DNA of 64,000 nucleotides from Candidatus Gastranaerophilales bacterium (GTDB lineage: Bacteria > Cyanobacteriota > Vampirovibrionia > Gastranaerophilales > Gastranaerophilaceae), in NCBI GenBank assembly GCA_947587615.1, contig CANPYC010000003.1, positions 1 through 64,000 on the forward strand, given 5' to 3'. The translations under genes and the position numbers were made by a program. This document shows positions 20,185 through 29,878 of the stretch, piece after piece. Position 1 is the stretch's first letter. The number at the start of each line of letters is the position of its first letter. A model generated the notes under the pieces. It saw nothing but the letters and a program-made list of their open reading frames with translations, had not been told where the DNA came from and did not search any database.

Positions 20185-20587
20185 AATTTGCAATTTAAAT
20201 ATGAGCTTAATTTCCAAGACTCGCTCTAAAATTTACCAAACCTTTTTGCGCTTGCTTTAAAAGATTTAAAAGAAATTCCAATTCATTATCTGAAAAATTA
20301 TTGATAATTTTTAAATATTTTTATGAAATTTTTTAATGTTGCTAAATATAATAAATGATACATTTAACAACAAAACAAACCATCCTGTTTTGCCAAACAT
20401 CTCCAAGTTATTTGAGCATACCCGTTTGTCGTTACAAGTGCCTGTTTATTGCTAATTTTTTCCCTATCAAGTTATTGAAACTAAACGTAAGACAGGTTTT
20501 AAAAGCGAAGTGCTAAGTCTACGAGTTGTCGGTAATCCGGGCGGATGCTTCAGCCCTTAGCGAAGTTATGAGCTTTGGTATCCGCAG

Positions 20588-21138
20588 GGTGGACTTCGCT
20601 CCACCATTTATCCACCATTTATAACCAATGCTTTCTTTTTTCATGTCATCAACAAAGGCGTAAGAAGCAGTTTTAGGATGGTAGACTAAAGTCTACCCTA
20701 CTGTTTAATAAGTAATTATGTATAATAAAATTTAATTAAAAACGCTTTTTTGTTTTGAAACATGTACCTATTCTGTTTTGGGATGGTAGACTAAAGTCTA
20801 CCCTACTGTTACACCCTTACTAATGATATGATGGGTAAGATGGTAGACTAAAGTCTACCCTACGGCTTTTTATTTTCATCTTTTTATAATTCTTCACCCT
20901 TGTTAATGACAGTTTTAGGATGGTAGACTAAAGTCTACCCTACAATTATAATTCTCCACTGTATCAGTTTGGTATCCGTAGGGTGGACTTCAGTCCACCG
21001 TTTATAACTACCCTGCAATTATAATTCTCCACCGTAATAGTTTGGTATCCGTAGGGTGGACTTCAGTCCACCGTTTATAACTAAGCTAGAAATCAAAAAC
21101 CTGCAAGTTGGTTTCGAGATGGTAGACTAAAGTCTACC
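20588..21138. repeat. Intergenic hairpin-repeat block 3
   Basis: Hairpins at 20588-20605, 20680-20697, 20785-20802, 20842-20859, 20922-20939, 20982-20999, 21055-21072, 21121-21138; intact doublet 21051-21142. Confidence 0.9.
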
Positions 21139-21413
21139 CTGCTGTTTTTCCCTCCTTTTATCAATAACTCGCCCTTGCAAAGACAAATGGAGACAGAGTG
21201 GAGGGGATTAATTTCTTTTTTATATTCCGCTCTTATTAAAATAATCACCCTCATAATAGCAATTGAGAGACAACAAACAGTCTTCCTTTATACTATTTGT
21301 TTAATATTTGCAGCATTTCTCTTTTAAACATTAATAACACTTTTGTTTATCATCTACACATATAAACTTTAAAATGATATAATTTTTTTATAGATAAGAG
21401 TTTATTTTAAAAA

Positions 21414-22577
21414 ATGATTAAAACGGTTGTTATAGACAAAAATAAAAATCAAAGAGATATTTTATCGAAATATTTGAAAAATATTGATAATTTAGCTGTT
21501 GTTGCTCTTCTTGACGAGTTTATTTTAGAATATTTAAACTTAGATGAAATTAATTTAATAATATTTGACATCGGGGTAAAAAATAAGGAAAATATCCTTA
21601 ATCAAATTAAAGAAATTAAAGAAAAACATAAAAATATTAACTTTATTGCGCTTTCATCGGAAATTAATTCAAGCCTTGTTGAAGATACAATGGCGCAAGG
21701 AATTAAAGACTTTCTTTTAAAGCCCGTTATACCAAATATCTTAGAAAGCGCCGTTTCAAAAATCAGCGATAAAAACGAACTTGCAAAAACCATCTGCATA
21801 TTTTCAAACAAAGGCGGAATAGGTAAAACCTCAATAGCCGTTAATTTAGCCTATGAGATTGAAAATTTAACAAAAGAAAAAGTTTGTCTGCTTGATTTAA
21901 GCTTTAACTCGGAAGAAGCTACAACTTTTTTAAATATCGAGCCCAAATATAATGTTGACTATATAATTCAAAATATTGAATCATCCTCTAAGGAGCTTCT
22001 TTTATCTTTAATTGATACATACCCCGGCACAAATTTATACGTCTTATCAAGCAGAGCCGAGATTGAACCCGCTCAAAGACCTTTGGTTAAAGATATTAAC
22101 AAGATTATTAATTCCCTGAAAAATATTTTTTCATATATCATAATTGACACATCAAGCACATTAGACGAAGTCAGTCTTTCAATTTTAAACAACAGCGATT
22201 TAATTTTACTTGTTGCTCTTTTGAATATGCCTTCAATCAGAAATTCACAAAAGCTTCTTGAAATGTTTGAAAGTATTAAAATTCCTCAAGATAAAGTTAA
22301 GCTTATAATAAACAGGTTTATAGAATGTGAAATCACGCTTGAGGATGTTGAAAAAACATTGAGCAAGGAAGTATTTAACAAAATTCCCAATAATTTTTTA
22401 ACCCTGGAAGACGCAATCAACCTTGGTTGTCCTGTTTCAAAGACTAATCCTCAATCTAATATTGCAAAAGCTTATCAAAAAATCGCTTTGGATATTACAA
22501 AAATTAATTTTTCAACTTTGGATAAATCTCAATACAATCACGGAATATTTAACCTTATTCATAAAATAGGAGAATAA
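21414..22577 (+). CDS. CpaE/TadZ-like protein: receiver-like N-terminus plus ParA/MinD-type ATPase
   Basis: IFSNKGGIGKTSIAVNLAYE deviant Walker A; N-terminal REC-like IIFDIGVKN...FLLKPV. Confidence 0.85.
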   Translation: MIKTVVIDKNKNQRDILSKYLKNIDNLAVVALLDEFILEYLNLDEINLIIFDIGVKNKENILNQIKEIKEKHKNINFIALSSEINSSLVEDTMAQGIKDFLLKPVIPNILESAVSKISDKNELAKTICIFSNKGGIGKTSIAVNLAYEIENLTKEKVCLLDLSFNSEEATTFLNIEPKYNVDYIIQNIESSSKELLLSLIDTYPGTNLYVLSSRAEIEPAQRPLVKDINKIINSLKNIFSYIIIDTSSTLDEVSLSILNNSDLILLVALLNMPSIRNSQKLLEMFESIKIPQDKVKLIINRFIECEITLEDVEKTLSKEVFNKIPNNFLTLEDAINLGCPVSKTNPQSNIAKAYQKIALDITKINFSTLDKSQYNHGIFNLIHKIGE

Positions 22578-22579
22578 AA

Positions 22580-23941
22580 TTGTCACTCAAAGATAGATTA
22601 AAAAACGACAGATTAAATAATGAAAACAAGCCTGATTTACTAAAAGCAACTCCGCAAGTTAATGCAAAGGATACACAGCCGCAGTATTATGAATCGTCTG
22701 AAGTCGCAAACAGCGAATCTTCATTAGATGTTATAGATATTATGTTGTCTGATGACGAACTTAATTCAATCTGTGTAAATGGGGCAAAAAATATATTCAT
22801 TGAAAAAAAAGGAAAATTTCATAAATCTTCCTCTTGTTTTGCTGACGATTCAAAGCTTGAAAATATAATAAGAAAAATTGCGTTCAATAATTCTTACGGT
22901 GCGGATAAAAATTATATAAAATTTAACTACGAAAAAGGTGTTAATATTAGCGCAACTCTTCCTCCTTTGAGTAACAACATTATTCTTTTTATAAAGTGCT
23001 ACAAAGATAAATTTGCGAATATGCAGGTGCTTCAGGATGAAAACAGTCTTTCAAAAGAAATTGCCCTTTTTCTTGAAGCAATCGCAACAATGAAATGTAA
23101 TATCGTAATTGCAGGAGAAAAAAACAGCCTTAAAACTACTCTTTTAAGCTCTTTAATTAAAAAAACAACAGCAAATGCAAGAAATGTTTTAATTGATAAT
23201 CTTAATGAAATTGAGCTGAAGAATACTAATCTGTTAAGTTTTGATATGTCAAAAACGGATAACTCCGAGCTTAAAAAAGAACTTCTTGAAACAATTATAA
23301 ATTCAAAGCCTGATAAACTTTTTGTTGATGTTTCGGATAGCGAAGCTCAAAGCTATATCCTGCGCAGGGTTTTAGAAGGTTTTAGCGGGTGCAGCTTTAC
23401 TCTTGAAGCAGCTTCAAAAGAAAAAACGCTTGAAAAGATTGTTTCTTTTTTAACAAATGAAAATAATTTATCAAATTTAAATCAAATAAAATCACAAATT
23501 GCAAAAAATATTAATCTGATTATCTTTACAAAACTTGATAACAACAGAAGATTAGTTTGTTCAATCTCTCAAATTAAGCTTGATGAGAACAACAATCTTA
23601 CACTTGAAGATATTTTTTATTTGAATGATGTAAAATATCATCAATCAAATGATATAATTCCTCAATTTTTAAAAGAAGCAAACAACAGCGCTTCTTGTTT
23701 GAATTTAAATATTTTTGATAAAAATTATACTCATACATACAGTGCTTTTATAGCTCAAGAAGAAGAGCAGAGCACAAATGATTCAAGTCTTGAAATGTTG
23801 AAAAAATTAAAAAAAGAATACTCACAAAATCAGGATGAAGAAGTTGTAAAAAAAGTTCAGGAAAAGTTTAATAAACTTAGAAAAAATATTCAATCAAACG
23901 CTCAAGAGCAAATAAATTCAAACCAAGATGACAACAATTAA
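22580..23941 (+). CDS. CpaF/VirB11-like secretion-ATPase homolog with degenerate motifs
   Basis: Domain layout of CpaF (SDDELNSICVNGAKNIFIEKKGKFHK...; IAGEKNSLKTTLLSSL; PDKLFVDVSDSEAQSYILRRVLEGFSGCSFTLEA) but key residues lost; starts 3 nt after the CpaE-like gene. Confidence 0.7.
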   Translation: MSLKDRLKNDRLNNENKPDLLKATPQVNAKDTQPQYYESSEVANSESSLDVIDIMLSDDELNSICVNGAKNIFIEKKGKFHKSSSCFADDSKLENIIRKIAFNNSYGADKNYIKFNYEKGVNISATLPPLSNNIILFIKCYKDKFANMQVLQDENSLSKEIALFLEAIATMKCNIVIAGEKNSLKTTLLSSLIKKTTANARNVLIDNLNEIELKNTNLLSFDMSKTDNSELKKELLETIINSKPDKLFVDVSDSEAQSYILRRVLEGFSGCSFTLEAASKEKTLEKIVSFLTNENNLSNLNQIKSQIAKNINLIIFTKLDNNRRLVCSISQIKLDENNNLTLEDIFYLNDVKYHQSNDIIPQFLKEANNSASCLNLNIFDKNYTHTYSAFIAQEEEQSTNDSSLEMLKKLKKEYSQNQDEEVVKKVQEKFNKLRKNIQSNAQEQINSNQDDNN

Positions 23942-24998
23942 GACTTATGAAAAGCTTATGAAAAAATGTTTTTCTCTTGCTAAATCGGCAAAAGGAGAAA
24001 ACATGCCAAACCCTTTTGTTGGGGCGATTGTTTATGATGAAGAAAAAGAAGAAATAATCTCGGGCGCTTTTCATAAGAAATATGGTGAAGCACATGCGGA
24101 AGTTAATGCAATTAACGCTGCAAAAGGTGATACAAAAGATAAGACAATAATAGTTAATCTTGAACCCTGTTCGCACTTTGGAAAAACCCCTCCCTGTGCC
24201 GATTTAATAATAAAGTCGGGTTTTAAAAAAGCTGTTATAGCGCATTTAGACCCAAACCCTCTTGTTTCGGGCAGAGGAATAGAGAAGCTTAAAAAAGCGG
24301 GTCTTGAAGTCACGGTTGGAGTTTTGGAAAAGCAGGCAAGAGAGCTTAACAAGGTTTTTATAAAAAACATTTCATCTAAAACACCTTATGTTATGCTAAA
24401 AAGCGCTGTGACGCTTGATTCTAAAATTGCATTAGATAACGGGGTGTCAAAGTGGATAACAAATTCTAAAGCAAGAGGATATGTTCAAAAATTAAGAAGT
24501 TCTTATCAAGCGATAATGTCTGCGTCGGGTACAATTTTAGCTGATAACCCGAGGTTAAGTGTTAGAATTAAGAATAAAAAATCTCCAATCAGGATAATTT
24601 TTGACCCAAATAATAAAATTCCTTTGAATTATAATGTTTTTAATGATGACGGGGTAAGAATAATACTTATTAATAATTCAAAAATTGAAAAAAGAAGCAA
24701 TATTGAACAAATTAACTTTGAGGGAGATTTTAAAAAACTTTTTAAACAGCTTTATGAGCTTGGAATTTATTCCATTATGATTGAAGCAGGGTCTAAATTT
24801 AATTCAAGTATGCTAAAAGAAGGGCTTGTTGATGAGATTAATTTGTTTTATGCAAATAAGATTTTCGCAAGCGGATTGAATTTTGTAGAAGGATTTAATT
24901 TGAATAAAATTGAAGATTGCATTGAACTTAAGGATATTAAGATTAAACAACTTGAGGATAATTTTTTGCTTCAAGGCAAGATTAAATATCCTTTTTAA
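23928..24998 (+). CDS. ribD: Bifunctional riboflavin deaminase/reductase
   Basis: NPFVGAIV, HAEVNAI, LEPCSHFGKTPPCADLII; C-terminal reductase domain. Confidence 0.95.
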   Translation: MTTIKTYEKLMKKCFSLAKSAKGENMPNPFVGAIVYDEEKEEIISGAFHKKYGEAHAEVNAINAAKGDTKDKTIIVNLEPCSHFGKTPPCADLIIKSGFKKAVIAHLDPNPLVSGRGIEKLKKAGLEVTVGVLEKQARELNKVFIKNISSKTPYVMLKSAVTLDSKIALDNGVSKWITNSKARGYVQKLRSSYQAIMSASGTILADNPRLSVRIKNKKSPIRIIFDPNNKIPLNYNVFNDDGVRIILINNSKIEKRSNIEQINFEGDFKKLFKQLYELGIYSIMIEAGSKFNSSMLKEGLVDEINLFYANKIFASGLNFVEGFNLNKIEDCIELKDIKIKQLEDNFLLQGKIKYPF

Positions 24999-26551
24999 TG
25001 TTGTTTGAAAATTTTGTTAATTTCTTCATCGTAATCATGATTAAGATTAATTTCATCTGCAACAACTTTATAGGTATAGATTTCAAGCTTATCAAACCAA
25101 ATTGAAAAATCAATTTCGTTCATTTTAAAATTAACAGTATCTTTTAAAAGCGCTTTTCTTTTTTCATGGTTTTCAATATAAGAGTTGAATTTGTCGTTTG
25201 TGAATTTTGAGTTTATGATTCCTTGAGCAATTTTATCGTAGCATTCGCTATATGAGCGCATTGTTATAATGTTATCATGCTCATAATTATCGCTATAAGT
25301 ATCAACGATTTTTTGATAAGTATATAATTCAAGTTTTCTGATTGTTTCATCATAAGAATTAATTAACAAGGGAAAAATTGTTCCGTATTCAGACTGTCTG
25401 TCGTCGTCATTTGCCTTAGGATAGGCTAAAAGCTCAAATTCTTCAATTCTTTCAGCATAAGAATTGATATATTTTGCTACTGCTCCGCCGTCATTTAAAT
25501 CAAGTTTTTTAAATTCATAAGCTTTTTTTAAAAATTTCTTTTCAAGAGCAATATTTTCGTCGTAGCTATGAATACTCATATCGCTTTGAGTAATGATTGG
25601 TGTTGTATCGTCATAAAATGCGGAATTTTTCCATTCAGTATATTTTGTTTGATAATCGCTAAGAGAATTTTTTAAATATAGTTCGTATAATTCTTTTGCG
25701 CAGTCTTTTGTAAAGCTTCCTTCGTCTAAGAGATTGATAACTTTTTTAAACAGGCTTATATTTTCTTCTCTTGTAATTGTTTCATTATCAGAAGGGCGCA
25801 AGAATGCATCTATTAGTATATATTTATCAACCATCGCCTGATACCACAAAGGAAAATCCGGGTTTTCTCCGATTAAGATTTTTAATTTGTTAAGGTATTC
25901 AACAATGTCTGCTTTGGTAATATTTTCATTCAGGTTGTTTTCGCTCCAAAGGGGCATATAGCCTCTTTTGTTCTGCTCTTTTTCTTTGAATTTTAAATAA
26001 TTAACAAAAGGAGCGCTTAATTTTTCTGCGTAATTATCGAGTAAATAGCTAAAGTTAAGTTCAACAATTAAATTATCGGTATTTATTGTTTTAATAAAGT
26101 CTATTTCTGCTATTTGTTGTTCATTTGCTTTTTTGTTTAAAGCTTCGACTAAATCGCAAGCATTTGAATAGAATATTGTAAAAATTTCGTCGTTTTGTTC
26201 TTTGGTTTGATTGCTTGAGAAGTATTCTTTTAAATCTTGTTCTTGTTGATTAAGGGTTGAGATAGCGGTTTTTGTGTCAAGTTCATCAATGTTTATAGTC
26301 TTTAGTGATTTATATTCATTCGTTTCATTTTTTGGCAGTTCGATATTTATTTTATTTTTCATATTGTCCGATAATTTGTCAAAGGCAAAAAACGAAACAA
26401 GAACCAAGGAGGATAGAGTAATAATTGCAAGTAAGATTATGATAATTAGAGTGCTTTTTTTTGCGGTTTTTTTAGGATTCAATCTCTCGCCGCAATTTGG
26501 ACAGAATTTTAAATTTTCTTCTGTTTCATGACCACAGTTTTGACAAAACAT
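24995..26551 (-). CDS. Zinc-ribbon, single-TM protein of unknown function
   Basis: MFCQNCGHETEENLKFCPNCGERL then a TM helix; GGAGG SD upstream. Confidence 0.8.
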   Translation of the reverse strand: MFCQNCGHETEENLKFCPNCGERLNPKKTAKKSTLIIIILLAIITLSSLVLVSFFAFDKLSDNMKNKINIELPKNETNEYKSLKTINIDELDTKTAISTLNQQEQDLKEYFSSNQTKEQNDEIFTIFYSNACDLVEALNKKANEQQIAEIDFIKTINTDNLIVELNFSYLLDNYAEKLSAPFVNYLKFKEKEQNKRGYMPLWSENNLNENITKADIVEYLNKLKILIGENPDFPLWYQAMVDKYILIDAFLRPSDNETITREENISLFKKVINLLDEGSFTKDCAKELYELYLKNSLSDYQTKYTEWKNSAFYDDTTPIITQSDMSIHSYDENIALEKKFLKKAYEFKKLDLNDGGAVAKYINSYAERIEEFELLAYPKANDDDRQSEYGTIFPLLINSYDETIRKLELYTYQKIVDTYSDNYEHDNIITMRSYSECYDKIAQGIINSKFTNDKFNSYIENHEKRKALLKDTVNFKMNEIDFSIWFDKLEIYTYKVVADEINLNHDYDEEINKIFKQH

Positions 26552-26747
26552 TACAACCTCCGATTTGATTTTTTTGAATTTAGATAATCATAGCATGGTT
26601 TGGATATTTTTAAAATAGGGATGGATGAAAAAGTGGCGGGACGGTTTGTGTCTTGCATGTTATTAACGAAGGCAGGGAGGGTGTTTTAAGGGTATGCCAT
26701 TAACAAGGGCGGGGGGATGATAAAAGGATGGGAATAGGAAGTCGCAG

Positions 26748-27259
26748 GGCAGACTTTAGTCTACCATCTTGCCTATCACACAATTAGCGAGGGTGTAACA
26801 GTAGGGTAGACTTTAGTCTACCATCTTGAAACTGACTTGTCGATTTTTGGTTTTTAACTTAGTTATAAACGGTGGACTGAAGTCCACCCTACGACTAAAG
26901 CGGGGGTTGCAATTGTAGGGTAGACTTTAGTCTACCATCTTACCCATCACATCATTAGCAAGGGTGTAACAGCAGGGTAGACTTTAGTCTACCATCTCGA
27001 AACCTGATTTACCGGTTTTTTAGTTTCTAACTTAGCGCATGGTGGAGCGAAGTCCACCCTACGGATATCAAACCGAGATAGTGGAGAATTATAATTGTAG
27101 GGTAGACTTTAGTCTACCATCCCAAAATTACGGTTGATTATAACTATTTAAAGAGCAGCCGCAGGCTAGACTTTAGTCTACCGTTTTTCAGGGTTTAGCT
27201 CATGGCAATTGTGCTGAATGTATACTTGTTTCAAGCGTAATACCAGACTAAAGCCTACC
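26748..27259. repeat. Intergenic hairpin-repeat block 4 (mostly opposite orientation to blocks 1 and 3)
   Basis: Hairpins at 26748-26765, 26805-26822, 26871-26888, 26919-26936, 26976-26993, 27041-27058, 27101-27118, 27165-27182, decayed 27242-27259; doublets 26801-26892 and 26972-27062. Confidence 0.9.
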
Positions 27260-27501
27260 CAGCTTCTTTACTCCAAGGTTAAAAATTGCCATGGGCGTAT
27301 ATATATTCCATAGCAAAACCAATTTATACTATAATAACGGACGGGGTATTTCAGCACCTTAGATAACCCTATCTTCCTCCTTTATAATAAAATTTTTACA
27401 CACCTTAATACATGATATTAATTTTTTTTAATAAATTGCCTTGAAAAAAGATAAAATTATATAATATCGATGGGGAATTACAGCTAAAAACGGATGTTTT
27501 T

Positions 27502-28707
27502 GTGTCTAATAACAAAAAAAACATATTCCAAGATATAGATTTCAATGCTTTGACCTCGCAACTTACCGAAGCGGTTAAGTCTGCCGTAGAAAAATATTGG
27601 GAGCAGGATATTCAAATTGTTTTTCAGGCGATTAACAACTTTAGAGAGGTACGAGAAGAAAGGCTTTGCGCAAATATTGATTTCTTTTCAAGTCAAATTA
27701 AAGTTGAAGTACATAAACCCGTCACAATCAGACTCAGCAAAGATTTTGTCGAAAATTTCTTAACAATAACTCTCGATAGCCGCATATCCAATTTTAGCTT
27801 AACAAAGCTGACGGGGCTTGAAATAAAAATATTAAACAATTTTTGTGAATTTCTCTATAAAAGGATAAAAGAAGTTTTAATTTCCCCTCGTGATGTTAAA
27901 ATTAGCGAAAGAAGCGAAAAAAATATCAATTTTCTGTTTTATTTATCGCTTGATAATACCTGCTGTTCGCAATTAATGCTGACAATTCCTCAAGACAGAA
28001 TTAACATGCCCCAAATTAAACCAACCCAAAACTTTAAAGACGAAGACTTTTTAACTTCGTCAACGCAGGTAAGAATAAAAGCGGGAAGCTCAAAAATTAC
28101 CCTGAACGACTTAAAAAATCTTTCAAGCGATGATATCGTGCTTTTAGAGTCAAGCGATATTACAAAATTAACTTTAATATCGGGAAATTTAGAAAAAAGA
28201 TTTAATGTTAAAGTAAATCCTGCTTTAGTTTTAAAGCTTGATAATGAAGATAATCAGGACAACGGTGAAACTTATAATGAGGTAGCAATGGAAAAAAACC
28301 TTTGGGATGATATACAAATTGAAGTAAATGCTGAATTTGAAAAAGTAAAAATGACAATAGGAGAGCTGAAACAGATAACTCAAGGTCAGGTTGTTGACTT
28401 AGGCTCTGTTTTTAATAATGAAATTTCACTTTATGTTGAAGAAAAAAAGGTCGCAAAAGGCGAGCTGATAATAATTAATGACAGGTATGCCGTAAGGTTG
28501 AATGAGGTTTTAAGCTCCAATAAACCGCAAATTCAACCTAAAGTCCAAACTCCGCCAAAGGCTCAAGTGCCCCCGCCTGCTCAAGCAAGACCGGCGCAAT
28601 CAAGACCTCCTCAACCTAAACAGGCGCCGCCTGCCCAAAAACCTCAGCCAAAACCTCAAAAGGCAAATGAGGATGAAGAATTTGACTATTCGGATTTTGA
28701 AAAATAG
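27502..28707 (+). CDS. FliM/FliN (SctQ-like) motor-switch family protein with two SpoA-like domains
   Basis: Two SpoA-like segments (TQVRIKAGSSKITLNDLKNL... and IQIEVNAEFEKVKMTIGELKQITQGQVVDLGSVFNNEISLYVEEKKVAKGELIIINDRYAVRLNEVL); adjacent to fliOPQR; GTG start. Confidence 0.75.
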   Translation: MSNNKKNIFQDIDFNALTSQLTEAVKSAVEKYWEQDIQIVFQAINNFREVREERLCANIDFFSSQIKVEVHKPVTIRLSKDFVENFLTITLDSRISNFSLTKLTGLEIKILNNFCEFLYKRIKEVLISPRDVKISERSEKNINFLFYLSLDNTCCSQLMLTIPQDRINMPQIKPTQNFKDEDFLTSSTQVRIKAGSSKITLNDLKNLSSDDIVLLESSDITKLTLISGNLEKRFNVKVNPALVLKLDNEDNQDNGETYNEVAMEKNLWDDIQIEVNAEFEKVKMTIGELKQITQGQVVDLGSVFNNEISLYVEEKKVAKGELIIINDRYAVRLNEVLSSNKPQIQPKVQTPPKAQVPPPAQARPAQSRPPQPKQAPPAQKPQPKPQKANEDEEFDYSDFEK

Positions 28708-28718
28708 AGGAAAATAAA

Positions 28719-29237
28719 ATGATAACATACATTAGCGCATTTATATTTTATACCTTTGCAATGGTTGGAATTATCCTTGTCGGCTTTATTATTTACAAAA
28801 AAGTAATGTCAACAACAAAAAGCGAAAACAAAGGATTAATTAAAATTATAGATTGTACTACGATTGGCCCGAAAAAAAATCTTCTTGTCGTAAAAATTAA
28901 AAATGAAAAATTTTTAATTGCTTCCGGAGCTGAACACACAACGTTTTTATCAAAATTAAATTACGAAGAACAAAATAATATTCAGATACCAAGACAGCGA
29001 GAGCGGCAAAATAATCAACAACAAGAAGAAACGGATTATGAACAGCAAGAAAGACTTGCCGCTCAACGTGCGCAGCTTGAGCAAATTAAAATGGCAAAAT
29101 TAAATAAAATTAGAAATCAATTTAAACAACTGTATAATCAGGATGAAATTCAACAAACACCGCAAAGAAAAGCGATAGTAAGGAAACTTTTAAAAGATTT
29201 GGATAATACTACAAGCTCACAAGGGGGCAGGTTTTAA
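28719..29237 (+). CDS. FliO-like flagellar biosynthesis protein
   Basis: N-terminal TM, IDCTTIGPKKNLLVVKIKNEKFLIASG (FliO-like), directly upstream of fliP. Confidence 0.65.
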   Translation: MITYISAFIFYTFAMVGIILVGFIIYKKVMSTTKSENKGLIKIIDCTTIGPKKNLLVVKIKNEKFLIASGAEHTTFLSKLNYEEQNNIQIPRQRERQNNQQQEETDYEQQERLAAQRAQLEQIKMAKLNKIRNQFKQLYNQDEIQQTPQRKAIVRKLLKDLDNTTSSQGGRF

Positions 29238-29878
29238 TGGACAATTTATTAAAAGATATTAACCCTGTAATTCAATTGCTGGTTGCAATGGCGGCATTCT
29301 CCCTTTTGCCTTTTGTCTTTGTTTCAATGACACCTTTTCTAAGATTTGCAATTGTATTTTCAATGTTGAAAACAGCGCTTGGGACAAATTCAGTACCTCC
29401 CGTTATTACTTTAATAGGCTTGTCGTTAATTTTAACGGTTTATACAATGGCTCCGGTTTTTGATAAGATGTATCAGGAGTATCAAATTCCTTATCAAAAA
29501 ACTCATAATGTTGTAGTTGCGCTGGATGCAAGTTCAAAACCTTTAAAAGAATATATGTTAAAGCAGACAAGGCAGAGTGATTTAGCGTTTTTTGTCGAAA
29601 AAACAAGAAAAATTCCCCCTCAAACACCTGATGAATTAACTTTGTGGGAAGTAGCACCCGCCTATATAATTTCTGAATTAAAAACATCTTTTGAAATCGG
29701 CTTTATAATTTATGTTCCTTTTATTGTTCTTGATTTGGTTGTTGCAAATGTACTTTTGGCGCTCGGGATGTTTATGCTGTCTCCTCAAATTGTTTCAACA
29801 CCTTTCAAATTGTTGATTTTTATTGCGGTTGACGGTTGGAGTTTAATTGTAAAAGGTCTTGTGGAGAGTTTTAGTTAA
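29237..29878 (+). CDS. fliP: Flagellar export apparatus protein FliP
   Basis: PFLRFAIVFSMLKTALGTNSVPPVITLIGLSLILTVYTMAPV; gene order P-Q-R. Confidence 0.9.
   Translation: MDNLLKDINPVIQLLVAMAAFSLLPFVFVSMTPFLRFAIVFSMLKTALGTNSVPPVITLIGLSLILTVYTMAPVFDKMYQEYQIPYQKTHNVVVALDASSKPLKEYMLKQTRQSDLAFFVEKTRKIPPQTPDELTLWEVAPAYIISELKTSFEIGFIIYVPFIVLDLVVANVLLALGMFMLSPQIVSTPFKLLIFIAVDGWSLIVKGLVESFS

Noticed and set aside
12983-27259. Hairpin blocks as CRISPR arrays
   Set aside because: Spacers are not unique; they fall into three recurring sequence classes, repeat units alternate in orientation, and no cas genes are in the window.
12983-27259. Hairpins as Rho-independent terminators
   Set aside because: No U-tract follows the stems, copies are stacked several per intergenic region, and blocks 2 and 4 lie between divergent gene starts.
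12983-27259. A resident transposase/RAYT for the repeat family
   Set aside because: No ORF in the window shows a Y1_Tnp/RAYT or other transposase signature, so REPIN mobilisation remains inference.
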